Source: Eledone cirrhosa (Eukaryota; Mollusca; Cephalopoda; Octopoda; Eledonidae). From it: DNA of 64,000 nucleotides. Location: NCBI GenBank assembly GCA_964016885.1, contig OZ024743.1, positions 74,706,973 through 74,770,972 on the forward strand. The letters run 5' to 3'. The notes under the pieces were generated by a model. The model did not search any database. It saw only the letters and a program-made list of their open reading frames with translations, and had not been told where the DNA came from. Shown here one piece after another: positions 47,671 through 63,950 of the stretch. Both the position numbers and the translations under genes were made by a program. Within the stretch, counting starts at the first letter, position 1; each line of letters opens with the position of its first letter.

Positions 47671-50600
47671 CAGTATATATTACAGTACAGTATATATTAC
47701 AGTACAGTATATATTACAGTACAGTATATATTACAGTATAGTATATATTACAGTACAGTATATATTACGGTACAGTATATATTACAGTACAGTATATATT
47801 ACAGTACAGTGTATATTACAGTACAGTATATATTACAGTACAGTATATATTACAGTATAGTATATATTACAGTACAGTATATATTACAGTACAGTATATA
47901 TTACATTACAGTATATATTACAGTACAGTATATATTACATTACAGTATATATTACAGTACAGTATATATTACGGTACAGTATATATTACAGTACAGTGTA
48001 TATTACAGTACAGTATATATTACAGTACAGTATATATTACAGTATAGTATATATAACAGTACAGTATATATTACAGTACAGTATATATTACAGTACAGTA
48101 TATATTACAGTACAGTATATATTACATTACAGTATATATTACAGTACAGTATATATTACGGTACAGTATATATTACAGTACAGTATATATTACAGTACAG
48201 TATATATTACGGTACAGTATATATTACAGTACAGTATATATTACAGTATAGTATATATTACAGTACAGTATATATTACAGTACAGTATATATTACAGTAC
48301 AGTGTATATTACAGTACAGTATATATTACAGTACAGTATATATTACAGTATAGTATATATTACAGTACAGTATATATTACGGTACAGTATATATTACAGT
48401 ACAGTGTATATTACAGTACAGTATATATTACAGTACAGTATATATTACAGTATAGTATATATTACAGTACAGTATATATTACAGTACAGTATATATTACA
48501 GTACAGTATATATTACATTACAGTATATATTACAGTACAGTATATATTACGGTACAGTATATATTACAGTACAGTATATATTACAGTACAGTATATATTA
48601 CGGTACAGTATATATTACAGTACAGTATATATTACAGTATAGTATATATTACAGTACAGTATATATTACAGTACAGTATATATTACAGTACAGTGTATAT
48701 TACAGTACAGTATATATTAAAGTACAGTATATATTACAGTACAGTATATATTACAGTACAGTATATATATTACAGTACAGTATATATTACAGTACAGTAT
48801 ATATTACGGTACAGTATATATTACAGTACAGTATATATTACAGTACAGTATATATTACGGTACAGTATATATTACAGTACAGTATATATTACAGTATAGT
48901 ATATATTACAGTACAGTATATATTACAGTACAGTATATATTACAGTACAGTGTATATTACAGTACAGTATATATTAAAGTACAGTATATATTACAGTACA
49001 GTATATATTACAGTACAGTATATATTACAGTATAGTATATATTACAGTACAGTATATATTACAGTACAGTATATATTACATTACAGTATATATTACAGTA
49101 CAGTATATATTACATTACAGTATATATTACAGTACAGTATATATTACGGTACAGTATATATTACAGTACAGTGTATATTACAGTACAGTATATATTACAG
49201 TACAGTATATATTACAGTATAGTATATATTACAGTACAGTATATATTACAGTACAGTATATATTACAGTACAGTATATATTACAGTACAGTATATATTAC
49301 ATTACAGTATATATTACAGTACAGTATATATTACGGTACAGTATATATTACAGTACAGTATATATTACAGTACAGTATATATTACGGTACAGTATATATT
49401 ACAGTACAGTATATATTACAGTATAGTATATATTACAGTACAGTATATATTACAGTACAGTATATATTACAGTACAGTGTATATTACAGTACAGTATATA
49501 TTACAGTACAGTATATATTACAGTATAGTATATATTACAGTACAGTATATATTACGGTACAGTATATATTACAGTACAGTGTATATTACAGTACAGTATA
49601 TATTACAGTACAGTATATATTACAGTATAGTATATATTACAGTACAGTATATATTACAGTACAGTATATATTACAGTACAGTATATATTACAGTACAGTA
49701 TATATTACATTACAGTATATATTACAGTACAGTATATATTACGGTACAGTATATATTACAGGACAGTATATATTACAGTACAGTATATATTACGGTACAG
49801 TATATATTACAGTACAGTATATATTACAGTATAGTATATATTACAGTACAGTATATATTACAGTACAGTATATATTACAGTACAGTGTATATTACAGTAC
49901 AGTATATATTAAAGTACAGTATATATTACAGTACAGTATATATTACAGTACAGTATATATATTACAGTACAGTATATATTACAGTACAGTATATATTACG
50001 GTACAGTATATATTACAGTACAGTATATATTACAGTACAGTATATATTACGGTACAGTATATATTACAGTACAGTATATATTACAGTATAGTATATATTA
50101 CAGTACAGTATATATTACAGTACAGTATATATTACAGTACAGTGTATATTACAGTACAGTATATATTAAAGTACAGTATATATTACAGTACAGTATATAT
50201 TACAGTACAGTATATATTACAGTACAGTATATATTACAGTATAGTATATATTACAGTACAGTATATATTACAGTACAGTATATATTACAGTATAGTATAT
50301 ATTACAATACAGTATATATTACAGTACAGTATATATTACAGTACAGTATATATTACAGTATAGTATATATTACAGTACAGTATATATTACAGTACAGTAT
50401 ATATTACATTACAGTATATATTACAGTACAGTATATATTACAGTACAGTATATATTACAGTACAGTATGTATTAGAGTACAGTATGTATTACTGTACAGT
50501 ATGTATTACAGTACAGTATATATTACAGTACAGTATATATTACAGTACAGTATATATTACAGTACAGTATATATTACAGTACAGTATATATTACAGTATA

Positions 50601-53600
50601 GTATATATTACAGTACAGTATATATTACGGTACAGTATATATTACAGTACAGTATATATTACAGTACAGTATATATTACGGTACAGTATAAATTACAGTA
50701 CAGTATATATTACAGTATAGTATATATTACAGTACAGTATATATTACAGTACAGTATATATTACAGTACAGTGTATATTACAGTACAGTATATATTAAAG
50801 TAGAGTATATATTACAGTACAGTATATATTACAGTACAGTATATATTACAGTACAGTATATATTACAGTATAGTATATATTACAGTACAGTATATATTAC
50901 AGTACAGTATATATTACAGTATAGTATATATTACAATACAGTATATATTACAGTACAGTATATATTACAGTACAGTATATATTACAGTATAGTATATATT
51001 ACAGTACAGTATATATTACAGTACAGTATATATTACAGTACAGTATGTATTAGAGTACTGTATGTATTACTGTACAGTATGTATTACAGTACAGTATATT
51101 TTACAGTACAGTATATATTACAGTACAGTATATATTACAGTACAGTATGTATTACTGCACAGTGTGTATTACAGTACAGTATATATTACAGTACAGTATA
51201 TATTACAGTATGGTATATAGTACAGTACAGTATGTAGTACAGTACAGTAAATATTACAGTACAGTATATATTACAGTACAGTATATATTAAAGTACAGTA
51301 TATATTACAGTACAGTATATATTACAGTATAGTACATATTACAGTACAGTATATATTAAGTACAGTATATATTACAGTACAGTATATATTACAGTACAGT
51401 ATATATTACAGTATATATTAAAGTATAGTATATATTACAGTACAGTATATATTAAGTACAGTATATATTACAGTACAGTATATATTACAGTATAGTATAT
51501 ATTACAGTACATTATATATTACAGTACAGTATATATTACAGTATAGTATATATTACAGTACAGTATATATTACAGTATAGTATATATTACAGTACAGTAT
51601 ATATTAAGTACAGTATATATTACAGTACAGTATATATTACAGTACAGTATATATTACAGTACAGTATATATTACAGTATATATTAAAGTACAGTATATAT
51701 TACAGTACAGTATATATTACAGTATAGTATATATTACAGTACAGTATATATTACAGTACAGTATATATTACAGTACAGTATGTATTAGAGTACAGTATGT
51801 ATTACTGTACAGTATGTATTACAGTACAGTATATTTTACAGTACAGTATATATTACAGTACAGTATATATTACAGTACAGTATGTATTACTGCACAGTGT
51901 GTATTACAGTACAGTATATATTACAGTACAGTATATATTACAGTATGGTATATAGTACAGTACAGTATGTAGTACAGTACAGTAAATATTACAGTACAGT
52001 ATATATTACAGTACAGTATATATTAAAGTACAGTATATATTACAGTACAGTATATATTACAGTATAGTACATATTACAGTACAGTATATATTAAGTACAG
52101 TATATATTACAGTACAGTATATCTTACAGTACAGTATATATTACAGTATATATTAAAGTATAGTATATATTACAGTACAGTATATATTAAGTACAGTATA
52201 TATTACAGTACAGTATATATTACAGTATAGTATATATTACAGTACATTATATATTACAGTACAGTATATATTACAGTATAGTATATATTACAGTACAGTA
52301 TATATTACAGTATAGTATATATTACAGTACAGTATATATTAAGTACAGTATATATTACAGTACAGTATATATTACAGTACAGTATATATTACAGTACAGT
52401 ATATATTACAGTATATATTAAAGTACAGTATATATTACAGTACAGTATATATTACAGTATAATATATATTACAGTACAGTATATATTACATTAAAGTATA
52501 TATTAAGTACAGTATATATTACAATACAGTATATATTACAGTATATGTTACAGTATAGTATATATTACAAAACAATATATATTAAAGTATATAATACAAT
52601 ATAATATATATTACAGTACAGTATATATTACATTAAAGTATATATTAAGTACAGTATATATTACAGTACAGTATATATTAAAATACAGTATATATTACAA
52701 TACATTATATATTACAGCATAGTATATATTACAGTACAGTATATGATACAGTACAGTATATATTACAGTACAGTATATATTACAGTACAGTATGTATTAC
52801 TGTACAGTATATATTACAGTACAGTATATATTAAGTACAGTATATATTACAGTACAGTATATATTACAGTATATATTACATTATAGTATATATTACAGTA
52901 CAGTATATATTACAGTACTGTCTGTATTACAGTACAGTATAATAACAGTACAGTATATATTACAGTACAGTATATATGACAGTATAGTATCTATAACAGT
53001 ATTTATTAATCTGCAGTATGTATTACAGTATATATTACAGTATAGTATATATTACAGTACAGTATATATTACAGTACATTATATATTACAGTACAGTATA
53101 TATTACAGTACAGTATATAGTACAGTACAGTACACATTACAGTACTGTATCTATTACAGTACAGTATATATTACAGTACAGTATTATTACAGTGCAGTAT
53201 ATATTACAGTACAGTATATATTACAGTATAGTATATATTACAGTACAGTAAATATTACAGTACAGTATATATTTCAGTACAGTATATATTACAGTACAGT
53301 ATATATTACAGTACAGTATATATTACAGTACAGTATATATTACAGTACAGTATATATTACGGTACAGTATATAATAAAGTACAGTATATATTACAATACA
53401 GTATATATTACAGTACAGTATATATTACAGTACAGTATATATTACAATACAGTATATATTACGGTACAGTATATATTACAGTACAGTATATATTACAGTA
53501 CAGTATATATTACGGTACAGTATATAATACAGTACAGTATATATTACAGTACAGTATATATTACAGTGCAGTATATATTACAGTACAGTATATATTACAG

Positions 53601-54350
53601 TATAGTATATATTACAGGACAGTATATATTACAGTACAGTATATATTACAGTACAGTATATATTACAGTACAGTATATATTACAGGACAGTATATATTAC
53701 AGTACAGTATATATTACAGTACAGTATATATTACAGTGCAGTATATATTACAGTACAGTATATATTACAGTATAGTATATATTACAGTACAGTATATATT
53801 ACAGGACAGTATATATTACGGTACAGTATATATTACAGGATAGTATATATTACAGTACAGTATATATTACAGTACAGTATATATTACAGTATAGTATATA
53901 TTACAATACAGTATATATTACAGTACAGTATATATTACAGTATAGTATATATTACAGTACAGTATATATTACAGGTCAGTACATATTACGGTACAGTATA
54001 TATTACAGGATAGTATATATTACAGTATATATTACAGTATATATTACAGTACAGTATATATTACAGTTTTGTATATATTACAGAACAGCATATATATAAG
54101 TATATATTACAGTACAGTATATATTACAGTACAGTATATATTACAGTGCAGTATATATTACAGTGCAGTATATATTACAGTACAGTATATATTACAGTAC
54201 AGTATATATTACAGGGCAGTATATATTACAGCACAGTATATATTACAGTACAGTATATATTACAGTATAGTATATATTACAGTACAGTATATATTACAGT
54301 ACAGTATGTATTACAGTACAGTATTTATTACTGTGCAGTATATATTACCA
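47671..54350 (+). repeat. 17-bp satellite array (about 390 monomers)
   Basis: Monomer CAGTACAGTATATATTA, period 17 bp, with point variants (GGTACAG, TATAG, CATTACAG, GTGTATATT, TTAAAGT) and, towards the right, more length variants. A 51-bp cycle contains no stop on the + strand, so all three + frames remain open for hundreds of codons (for example 47650-48642, 47996-49222, 49171-50091, 52792-53775) and all read the same Tyr/Ile-rich 17-residue repeat. The minus frames contain TAA. I interpret the frames as an arithmetic consequence of the monomer. Higher-order structure: a marker with an extra TA (GTATATATATTAC) at 48761 recurs at 49953 (1192 bp, 70 monomers plus 2 bp), and a block with ATTTTAC at 51099 recurs at 51834 (735 bp). 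Confidence 0.97.
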
Positions 54351-57300
54351 CTATTATATCACGACTACCATACCGCCACTACTAAATCACCACTACTATA
54401 CCACCACTACTATAACACCATTACTATACCACGACTACTATATCACTACCACTAATATATCACCACTACAAAACCACCACTACACTATCACCACCACTAT
54501 ACCAACACTACAATACCACCACTACTATACCACTGCTATATCACCACTGCTATATCACCACTACTATACCACCACTACTATGCCGCCACTACAATACCAA
54601 CACTACTATACCACCACTACTATACCTCCACTACTATACCACCACTACTATATCACCACCATTACTATACCACCACTACTATACCAACACTACTATACCA
54701 ACAATACTATATCACCACTACTATATCACCACCATTACTATACCACCACTACTATACCACCACTACCATACCTCCACTACTATACCAACACTACTATACA
54801 AACACTACTATACCACTACTACTATATCACCACCACTACTATACCTCCACTACTATATCAGCACCACTATACCACCACCACTATACCACCACTACTATAG
54901 CACCACTACTATACCGCCACTACTATACCAACACTACTATACCAACACTACTATATCACAACTGATATATCACCACCATTACTATACCGCCACTACTATA
55001 ACACCACCAATATTATTTCACCACCACTATATCACTACTACTATATCACCACTACAATACCACCACCACTACTATACCAGCACTACTATATCACCCCCAC
55101 TATACCACCACTGCTATACTACCACTAATATATCACCACCACTATACCACCATTACTATACCACCATCACTATTTTTCTACTACTATACCGCCACTACTA
55201 TATCACCACTACTCTACCACCACTACTATACCACCACTACTATACCACTACTATATCACCACCACTACTATACCACCAATATATTTCAACACTACTATAA
55301 CACTACTACTATATCACCACTACTATATCACCACTACTATAACACCACTACTATACCATCACTACTATATCAGCACTACTATATCACCACTACTATACCA
55401 CCACCACTACTATACCACCACTATTATATCACCACTACTATATCCCCACCACTACTATACCACCACCACTATATCACCACTAATATATCTCCACCACAAC
55501 TATACCACCACTACTATACCACCACTACTATACCACCACTACTATATCACCAGCGCTACTTATCACCACCACTACTATACCACCACTAGTATATCAACAC
55601 TACTATAACAACACTACTATACCAACACTACTATACCCCACTAATATAAAACAATTATACAAACACTACTATACCACCACTTCTATACCACCACTACTAA
55701 ACCACCACAACTATATCACCACTACTATACTACCACTACTATACCACCACTACTATAGCACTACTACTATATCACCACCACTATTATATCACCACCACTA
55801 CTATTACACCACTACTATACCACTACTAAATCACCACTACTATACCACCACTACTATACCACCACTACTATACCACTACTATATCACCACTACTATATCA
55901 CCACCACTATACCACCACTAATATATCACCACTACTATACCACCACCACTACTATACCACCACTATTATATCACCACCACTACTATATCACCACTACTAT
56001 ACCACCAGTACTATATCACCACTACTATACCACCTCTACTATACCACCAGTTCTGTATCACCACTACTATACCACCACTACTATACCACTACTAAATCAC
56101 CACTACTATACCACCACTACTATACCACCACTACTATACCACTAATATATCACCACTACTATACCACCACTACTATATCACCACCACTATACCACTACTA
56201 CTATAACTATCACTAATATATCACCACCACTATACCACCAACACTATATCACCACTACTATACCACCTTTACTATGCCACCGCTGCTATACCACCACTAC
56301 TATACCACCATTACTATATTACTACTACTATACCACCACTACTATATCACCACTACTATGCCACCACTACTATACTACCACTACTATACCTCCACTACTA
56401 TACCACCACAACTATATCACCACTACTATGCCACCACTACTATACTACCACTACTATACCTCCACTACTATTCCACCACTACTGTATCACCACTACTATA
56501 TCACCACTTCTATCCCACCACCACTTCTCTACCACCACTACTATACCACCACTACTATACCATCACTACTATATCACCAACGCTACTATATCACCACCAC
56601 TACTATACCGCCACTAGTATATCAACACTACTATAACACCACTACTATATCACCACTACTATGCCACCACTACTATATCACCAATAGTATACCACCACTA
56701 CTATATCACCAATACTATACCACCACTACTATACCACCACTACTATACCACCACTACTATACCACCACTACTATACCACCACCACTATATCACCACTACT
56801 ATACCACCACTACAATATCACCACCACTATAGCACCACTACTATACTACCACTAATATATCACCACCACTATACCACCACCACTATATCACCACTACTAT
56901 ACCACCACTATTATATCACCACCACTACTATATCACCACTACTATACCACCAGTATTATCTCACCAATACTATACCACCTCTACTATACCATCAGTACTA
57001 TATCACCACTACTATACCACCACTACTATACCACTACTAAATCACCACTGCTATACCACCACTACTATACCACCACTAATATACCACTACTATATTACCA
57101 CTACTATATCACCACAACTATACCACCACTACTATAACACCACTACTATACCACCACTACTATACCACCACTACTACACCACCACTACTATATCACCACT
57201 ACTATGCCACCACTACTATACTACCACTACTATACCTCCACTTCTATACCACTACCATATCACCACTAATATATCACCACCACTACTATACCACCACTAC

Positions 57301-60300
57301 TATTTCACCACTACTATACCACCACTACTATATCACCACTACTATACCACCACTACTATACCACCACTACTATACAACCACTACTATATCACTACTATAT
57401 CACTACTACTATATCTGCACCACTACTATACCAACACTACTATACCACCACCACTATACCATCACTATACCATCACTATACCACCACTATACCACCACTA
57501 TACCATCACTATTATATCACCAACGCTACTATATCACCACCACTACTATACCGCCACTAGTATATCAACACTACTATACCACCACTACAATATCACCACT
57601 ATATACCACCACTACTATATCACCAATACTATACCACATCTACTATATCACCACTACTATACCACCACTACTATACCACAACTACTATATCACCACTACT
57701 ATATCACCACCACTAAACCACCACTACTATACCACCACTACTATACCACAACTACTATATCACCACTACTATACCACCACTACTATATCACCACCACTAT
57801 AGCAGCACTACTATACTATCACTAATATATCACCACCACTATACCACCACCACTATATCACCAGTACTATTCCACCTTTACTATGGCACCTCTACTATAT
57901 CACCACCACTACTATATCACCACTACTATACCACCATTACTATACTACCACTACTATACCTCCACTCCTATACCACTACAATATCACCACTACTATATCA
58001 TCACCACTACTATACCACCACCACTACTATACCACCTCTATTATATCACCACTACTATATCACCACCACTACTATACCACCACTACTATACCACCATCAT
58101 TTCTAAACCACCACTACTATATCACCACTACTATACCACCACTACTATACCACCACTACTATACCACCACTACTATATCACCACTTCTATATAATCACTA
58201 CTACAACACCACCAATACTATACCACCACTATTATATCACCACTACTATATCATCACCACTACTATATCACCACTACTATATCACCACTACTATACCACC
58301 ACTACTATACCACCACCACAATATCACCACTACTATATCTCCACCTATATTATACCACTACTATACCACCAATACTATACCACCACTACTATACCACCAC
58401 TACTATACCACCACTACTATAACAACCCTACTATATCACCACCACTATACCACCACTAATATATCCCCACTACTACACCACCACTACTATACCACCACTA
58501 CTATATCACCACCACTATACCAGCACTACTATACTATCACTAATATATCACCACCACTATATCACCACTATAATACCACCTTTACTATCCCACCGCTACT
58601 ATACCACCACTACTATACCGCCACTACTATATTACTACTACTATACCACCACTACTCTATCACCACTACTATACCACCACTACTATACTACCACTACTAT
58701 ACAACTACTACTATACCTCCACTACTATAACACCACTACTATACCACCACCACAATATCACCACTACTATATCTGCACCACTACTATACCAACACTACTA
58801 TACCATCACTACTATACCATCACTACTATATCACCAACGCTACTATATCACCACCACTACTATATCACCACTACTACTACACTATCAATACTATATCCCC
58901 ACCACTATACCACCACTACTATACCACCACTACTATATCACCATTACTATACCACCACTACTATACCACCACTACTATATCACCATTAGTACTACTATAC
59001 CACCACTACTCTATCACCCCAACTATATCACCACTACCATATCACGACTACTATACGACCACTACTATATCACCAATAGTATACCACCACTACAATATCA
59101 CCACTACTATACCACCACTACTATGCCACCACTACTATACCACTATAATATCACCACTGCTATATCACCTCTACTATACTATCACTAATATATCACCACC
59201 ACTATACCACCACCACTATATCACCACTACTATACCACCTTTACTATGGCACGACTACTATACCACCACTACTATACCACCTTTACTATGGCACGACTAC
59301 TATACCACCACTACTATACTACCACCACTATATTACTACTATATACCACCACTACTATACCACCACTACTATACCACCACTACTATACCACCTCTATTAT
59401 ATCACCACTACTATATCACCACCACTAATATACCACCACTACTATAGCACCAGAACTATATCACCACTACTATACCACCACCACAATATCACCACTACTA
59501 TATCTCCACCACTACTATACCACCACTACTATATCACCAGCACTACTATACCACCACTAGTATATCAACACTAGTATACCACCACTACTATACCACGGCT
59601 ACTATACCACCACTACTATATAACCAATACTATACCACAACTACTATATCACCACCACTATAGCACCATAACTATACTACCACTACTATACCACCACTAC
59701 TATACCAACACGATTATATCACGACTACTATATCAGCACCATTACTATATCACCACTACTATACCACCACTACTATACCACCACTAATATATCACCACTT
59801 TTATATCACCACTACTACACCACCACCAATACTATACCACCACTATTATATCACCACTACTATATCACCACCACTACTATATCACCACTACTATACCACC
59901 ACTACTATACCACCACCACAATATCACCGCTACTATATCTCCACCGCAACTATGCCACTACTATACCACCAATACTATACCACCACTACTATACCACCAC
60001 TACTATACCACTACTATATCACCACTCATCTACCACCACTACTACATTATCAATACTATATCCCCACCACTATACCACCACTACTATACCAACCCTACTA
60101 TATCATCACCATCATACCACCACTAATATATCCCCACTACTACACCACCACTACTATACCACCACTACTATATCACCACTACTATACCACCACTACTATA
60201 TCACCACCACTATACCAGCACTACTATACTATCACTAATATATCACAACCACTATACCCCACCACTATATCACCACTACTATACCACCTTTACTATCCCA

Positions 60301-62400
60301 CTGCTACTATACCACCACTACTATACCACCACTACTATATCACCACTAATATACCACCACTACTACACTACCACTACTATACCTCCACTACTATACCACT
60401 ACTATATCACCACTACTATACCACCACCACTACTATACCACCTCTATTATATCACCACTACTATATCACCACCACTACTATACAACCGCTACTATACCAC
60501 CACTACTATAACACCACTACTATACCACCACATCAATATCACCACTACTATATCTGAACCACTACTATACAAACACTACTATACCACCACTACTATACCA
60601 TCACTACTATATCACCAACGCTACTATATCACCACCACTACTCTACCGCCACTAGTATATCAACACTACTATACCACCACTACTATATCACCACTACTAT
60701 ACCACCACTACTATATCACCAATACTATACCACATCTACTATATCACCACCACTACTATATCACGACTACTATACCACCACTACTATATCACCAATACTA
60801 TACCACATCTACTATATCACCACCACTACTATATCACGACTACTATACCACCACTACTATACCACCACTATTATACCACCACCAGTATACCACTACTATA
60901 TCACCACTCTTCTACCACCACTACTACACCACCAATATTATATCACCACCACTATACCACCACTACTATACCACCACTACTATATCACCACTACTATATC
61001 ACCACCACTATAGCACCACTACTATACCACCACTACTATATCACCACTACTATACTACCCCTACTATACCACCACTACGATACCTCCACTATTATAACAC
61101 CACTACTATATCAACACCACTACTATTTCACCGCCACTACTATATCACCGTTACTATACCACCACTACTATATCACCACCACTATAGCACCACTACTATA
61201 CCGCCACTACTATATCACCACTACTATACTACCCCTACTATACCACCACTACGATACCTCCACTATTATAACACCACTACTATATCAACACCACTACTAT
61301 TTCACCGCCACTACTATATCACCATTACTATACCACCACTACTATATCACCACCACTATACCACCACTACTATCCACCACTACTATACCACCACTACTGT
61401 ACCACTGCAATATCACCACTGCTATATCACCACTACAATACCACCACTATTATACCACCACTACTATACCACCTCTACTATACCACCAATACTATACCAA
61501 CACTACTATATCACCACCACTACTATACCAACACTACTATATTACCACCACTACTATACCAACACTACTATATCACCACCACTACTATACCACCACTACT
61601 ATACCACCACTCTATCACTACTACTATATCACTACCACTATACCACCACTACTATACCACCAATACTATATCACCACTACTATACCACCACTACTATATC
61701 ACCACTACTATACCACCACTACTATATCACCACTACTATACCACCACTACTATACCACCACTACTATAGCACCACTACTATACCACCACTACTATATCAC
61801 TACTACAATATCACCACTACTATATCACCACTACTATACTACCACTACTATATCACCACTACTATATCACCACCACTATAGCACCACTACAATACCACCA
61901 CTACTATATCACCACTACTATACCACAACTACTATACCACCACTACTATACTACCACTACTATATCACCACCACTATATCACCACCGCTACTACTATACC
62001 GCCACTACTCTATCACCACCACTATATCACCGCCACTACTATCCCACTACTATACCACCACTACTATACCACCACTACTATATCACCACCACTATATCAC
62101 CACTACTTCTATACCACTACTATACCACCACTACTATACCACCACTACGATAACAGCACTACTATACCACCACCACTATACCACCACTACTGTACCACCA
62201 TTACTATATCATCACTACTGTACCACCACTACTATACCACCACCACTATATCACCACTACTATACCACCACTATTATACCACCACTACTATACCGCCACT
62301 ACTATACTACCACTAATATATTATCACTACAATATTACCAGCACTACTATATCCCTACTTCTATATTACTACTACTATACTAATATTACTGTACTAACAC
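54346..62400 (+). repeat. 14-bp satellite array with 17-bp variants (roughly 550 units)
   Basis: Basic unit CCACTACTATACCA with a frequent C/T alternative (ATACCA or ATATCA) and an optional extra CCA or CAC triplet giving 17 bp. The + strand has almost no G for 8 kb. No stops arise on the + strand from the pure unit, so open frames of 60-201 codons (for example 59952-60557) appear, reading Tyr/His/Thr/Pro repeats; none is considered a gene. Local duplications are visible, for example the block around 61000-61160 recurring at about 61185-61340. The right end degrades gradually from about 62290. Confidence 0.96.
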
Positions 62401-63605
62401 TACTATATCACCAGTAGTTTTTACCCGGTAGTATATCTCCAATAGTATATTTATATCTATATTAGTATATTTACGAACTATGTGTTGAACACTATTCTAC
62501 AATAACAACTACGAAACGCCTCAAATATTTCGTTATATTTAGAATTAATATATTGTTTCACCGATAATCAACCGAGAAATTATGTTTCTGGATAAACATA
62601 GTTTTGTTAGAAACAATGGAGTCCACATTGTTGATTCAACTATCTACATCTCTTCCACATTTACCTTACTGTCGTCTCTATCTCCTCCACATTTCGCATC
62701 GGACATTTTGTTTTGTGCCTTGTCTTCATAAAACAATGTTGTTAGAAATAATTGAAAATATATTTATTCATTTATTATATATTATAATTTGTTACTATCT
62801 GACTAGACTTTGATTTTACTTATGTTACAAATAGACACAGCTGTTCATCACATAAAATATACAAATAACTTGATATATAAAACTGCATGATGACAAAAGT
62901 ATTCAATGGTTTATATAAATAGAGTTCTTCCACAGCAACAACAATCTTGAAATCTATCAAGTCAGACTTAAATAACGAGGTAAGACAAACTCAATGGTTG
63001 AAGTTTGTGTAGTACTTTTTCCTAAGAACGTTCAATATTGGAATTGGTTTGTTAAGAATTTGACTTGCAGCAAAATTCCAATATGATCTTCACTGATATC
63101 TTGAAAAATTATTAAGGTTTCCTTTTCATTGACAAAGCTGGCAGTGTAAGAAATACTATATCACCTTTGAAAAACCTAGCTGAATCTATACTGGAAATAT
63201 AGATGTTGTTTACTAAGGAAACATAAAAATATATTGTACACATTTCCAACATTAAAAAGCAACTTTCTTTATATATTCAATACAATATTTGCAATTTGAA
63301 TGGATTCACATGACTAGTGTACGTGATGTGGATTTATGTTGGGTAATGGCCTTACGAGGCAGTACCAACAAAGTGAATACCCCTTTTGCTTATATATATA
63401 TATATAAGACAAGAATTAATTATATCTTGCAATCATAGAATTAGAAGAACTTTCAAATATTATAAACCTAATTAATATACACCTTACACTTATATTTTAC
63501 ATATTATTATAATTAGTTTTTTTAATTTAGTTAACCTATAATTAGTACTTTACTACAGAGAACTTCGTAATTTTATTTCCCTCTTACAGCTCTTTTTTCA
63601 TAAAA
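62401..63605. other. AT-rich spacer, nothing recognised
   Basis: A 69-codon + frame at 62604-62813 has a hydrophobic C-terminal half, but this is expected of AT-rich DNA and there is no supporting feature. A short (TA)n run lies at 63393-63406. Confidence 0.5.
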
Positions 63606-63950
63606 TTAATACCTAAAAGAATACATATAAATTAATTTAATTTCCTGTTATGAATCTAGATTCCTTGTAGTCTATATAAATTGGTATTTCTCACTACTAC
63701 ACTTATCCCAAAATTTTATTTTCCTTCGTTTTTAACAATATTCTTTAATAACATCTAATTCTTATTTATCACATCCATATGAATTAATATAAATTTATCC
63801 CTATAAGAATACCTATCAATTAATTTAATTTCTTGTTATAGATCTAAATTCCTTGTGTTTTAAATAAGATTGGTATTTCTCACTAATACCTTTACCCTAA
63901 AATTTTACTCTCCTTCGTTTTTAACATTATTCATTAATAATATCAAATTT
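63606..63950. repeat. 188-bp tandem direct duplication, two diverged copies
   Basis: AATTAATTTAATTTCCTGTT (63630) pairs with AATTAATTTAATTTCTTGTT 188 bp later, and the alignment continues through ATCTAGATTCCTTGT/ATCTAAATTCCTTGT, TTGGTATTTCTCACTA and TTCCTTCGTTTTTAACA. The copies are clearly related but differ by many substitutions and small indels, so the duplication is old. Confidence 0.85.

Noticed and set aside
47650..50091. Large repeat protein genes of 300-408 codons
   Set aside because: All three + frames are equally open because the 17-bp unit lacks stops in every phase. There is no start context, splice site or non-repeat domain.
54580..60557. His/Tyr/Thr-rich proteins in the 14-bp array
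   Set aside because: The frames follow from a G-free unit that cannot make TAG or TGA and rarely makes TAA; they begin at random ATG variants.
62604..62813. 69-codon frame with hydrophobic end as a small membrane protein
   Set aside because: Length and hydrophobicity are expected by chance in AT-rich DNA; nothing else supports it.
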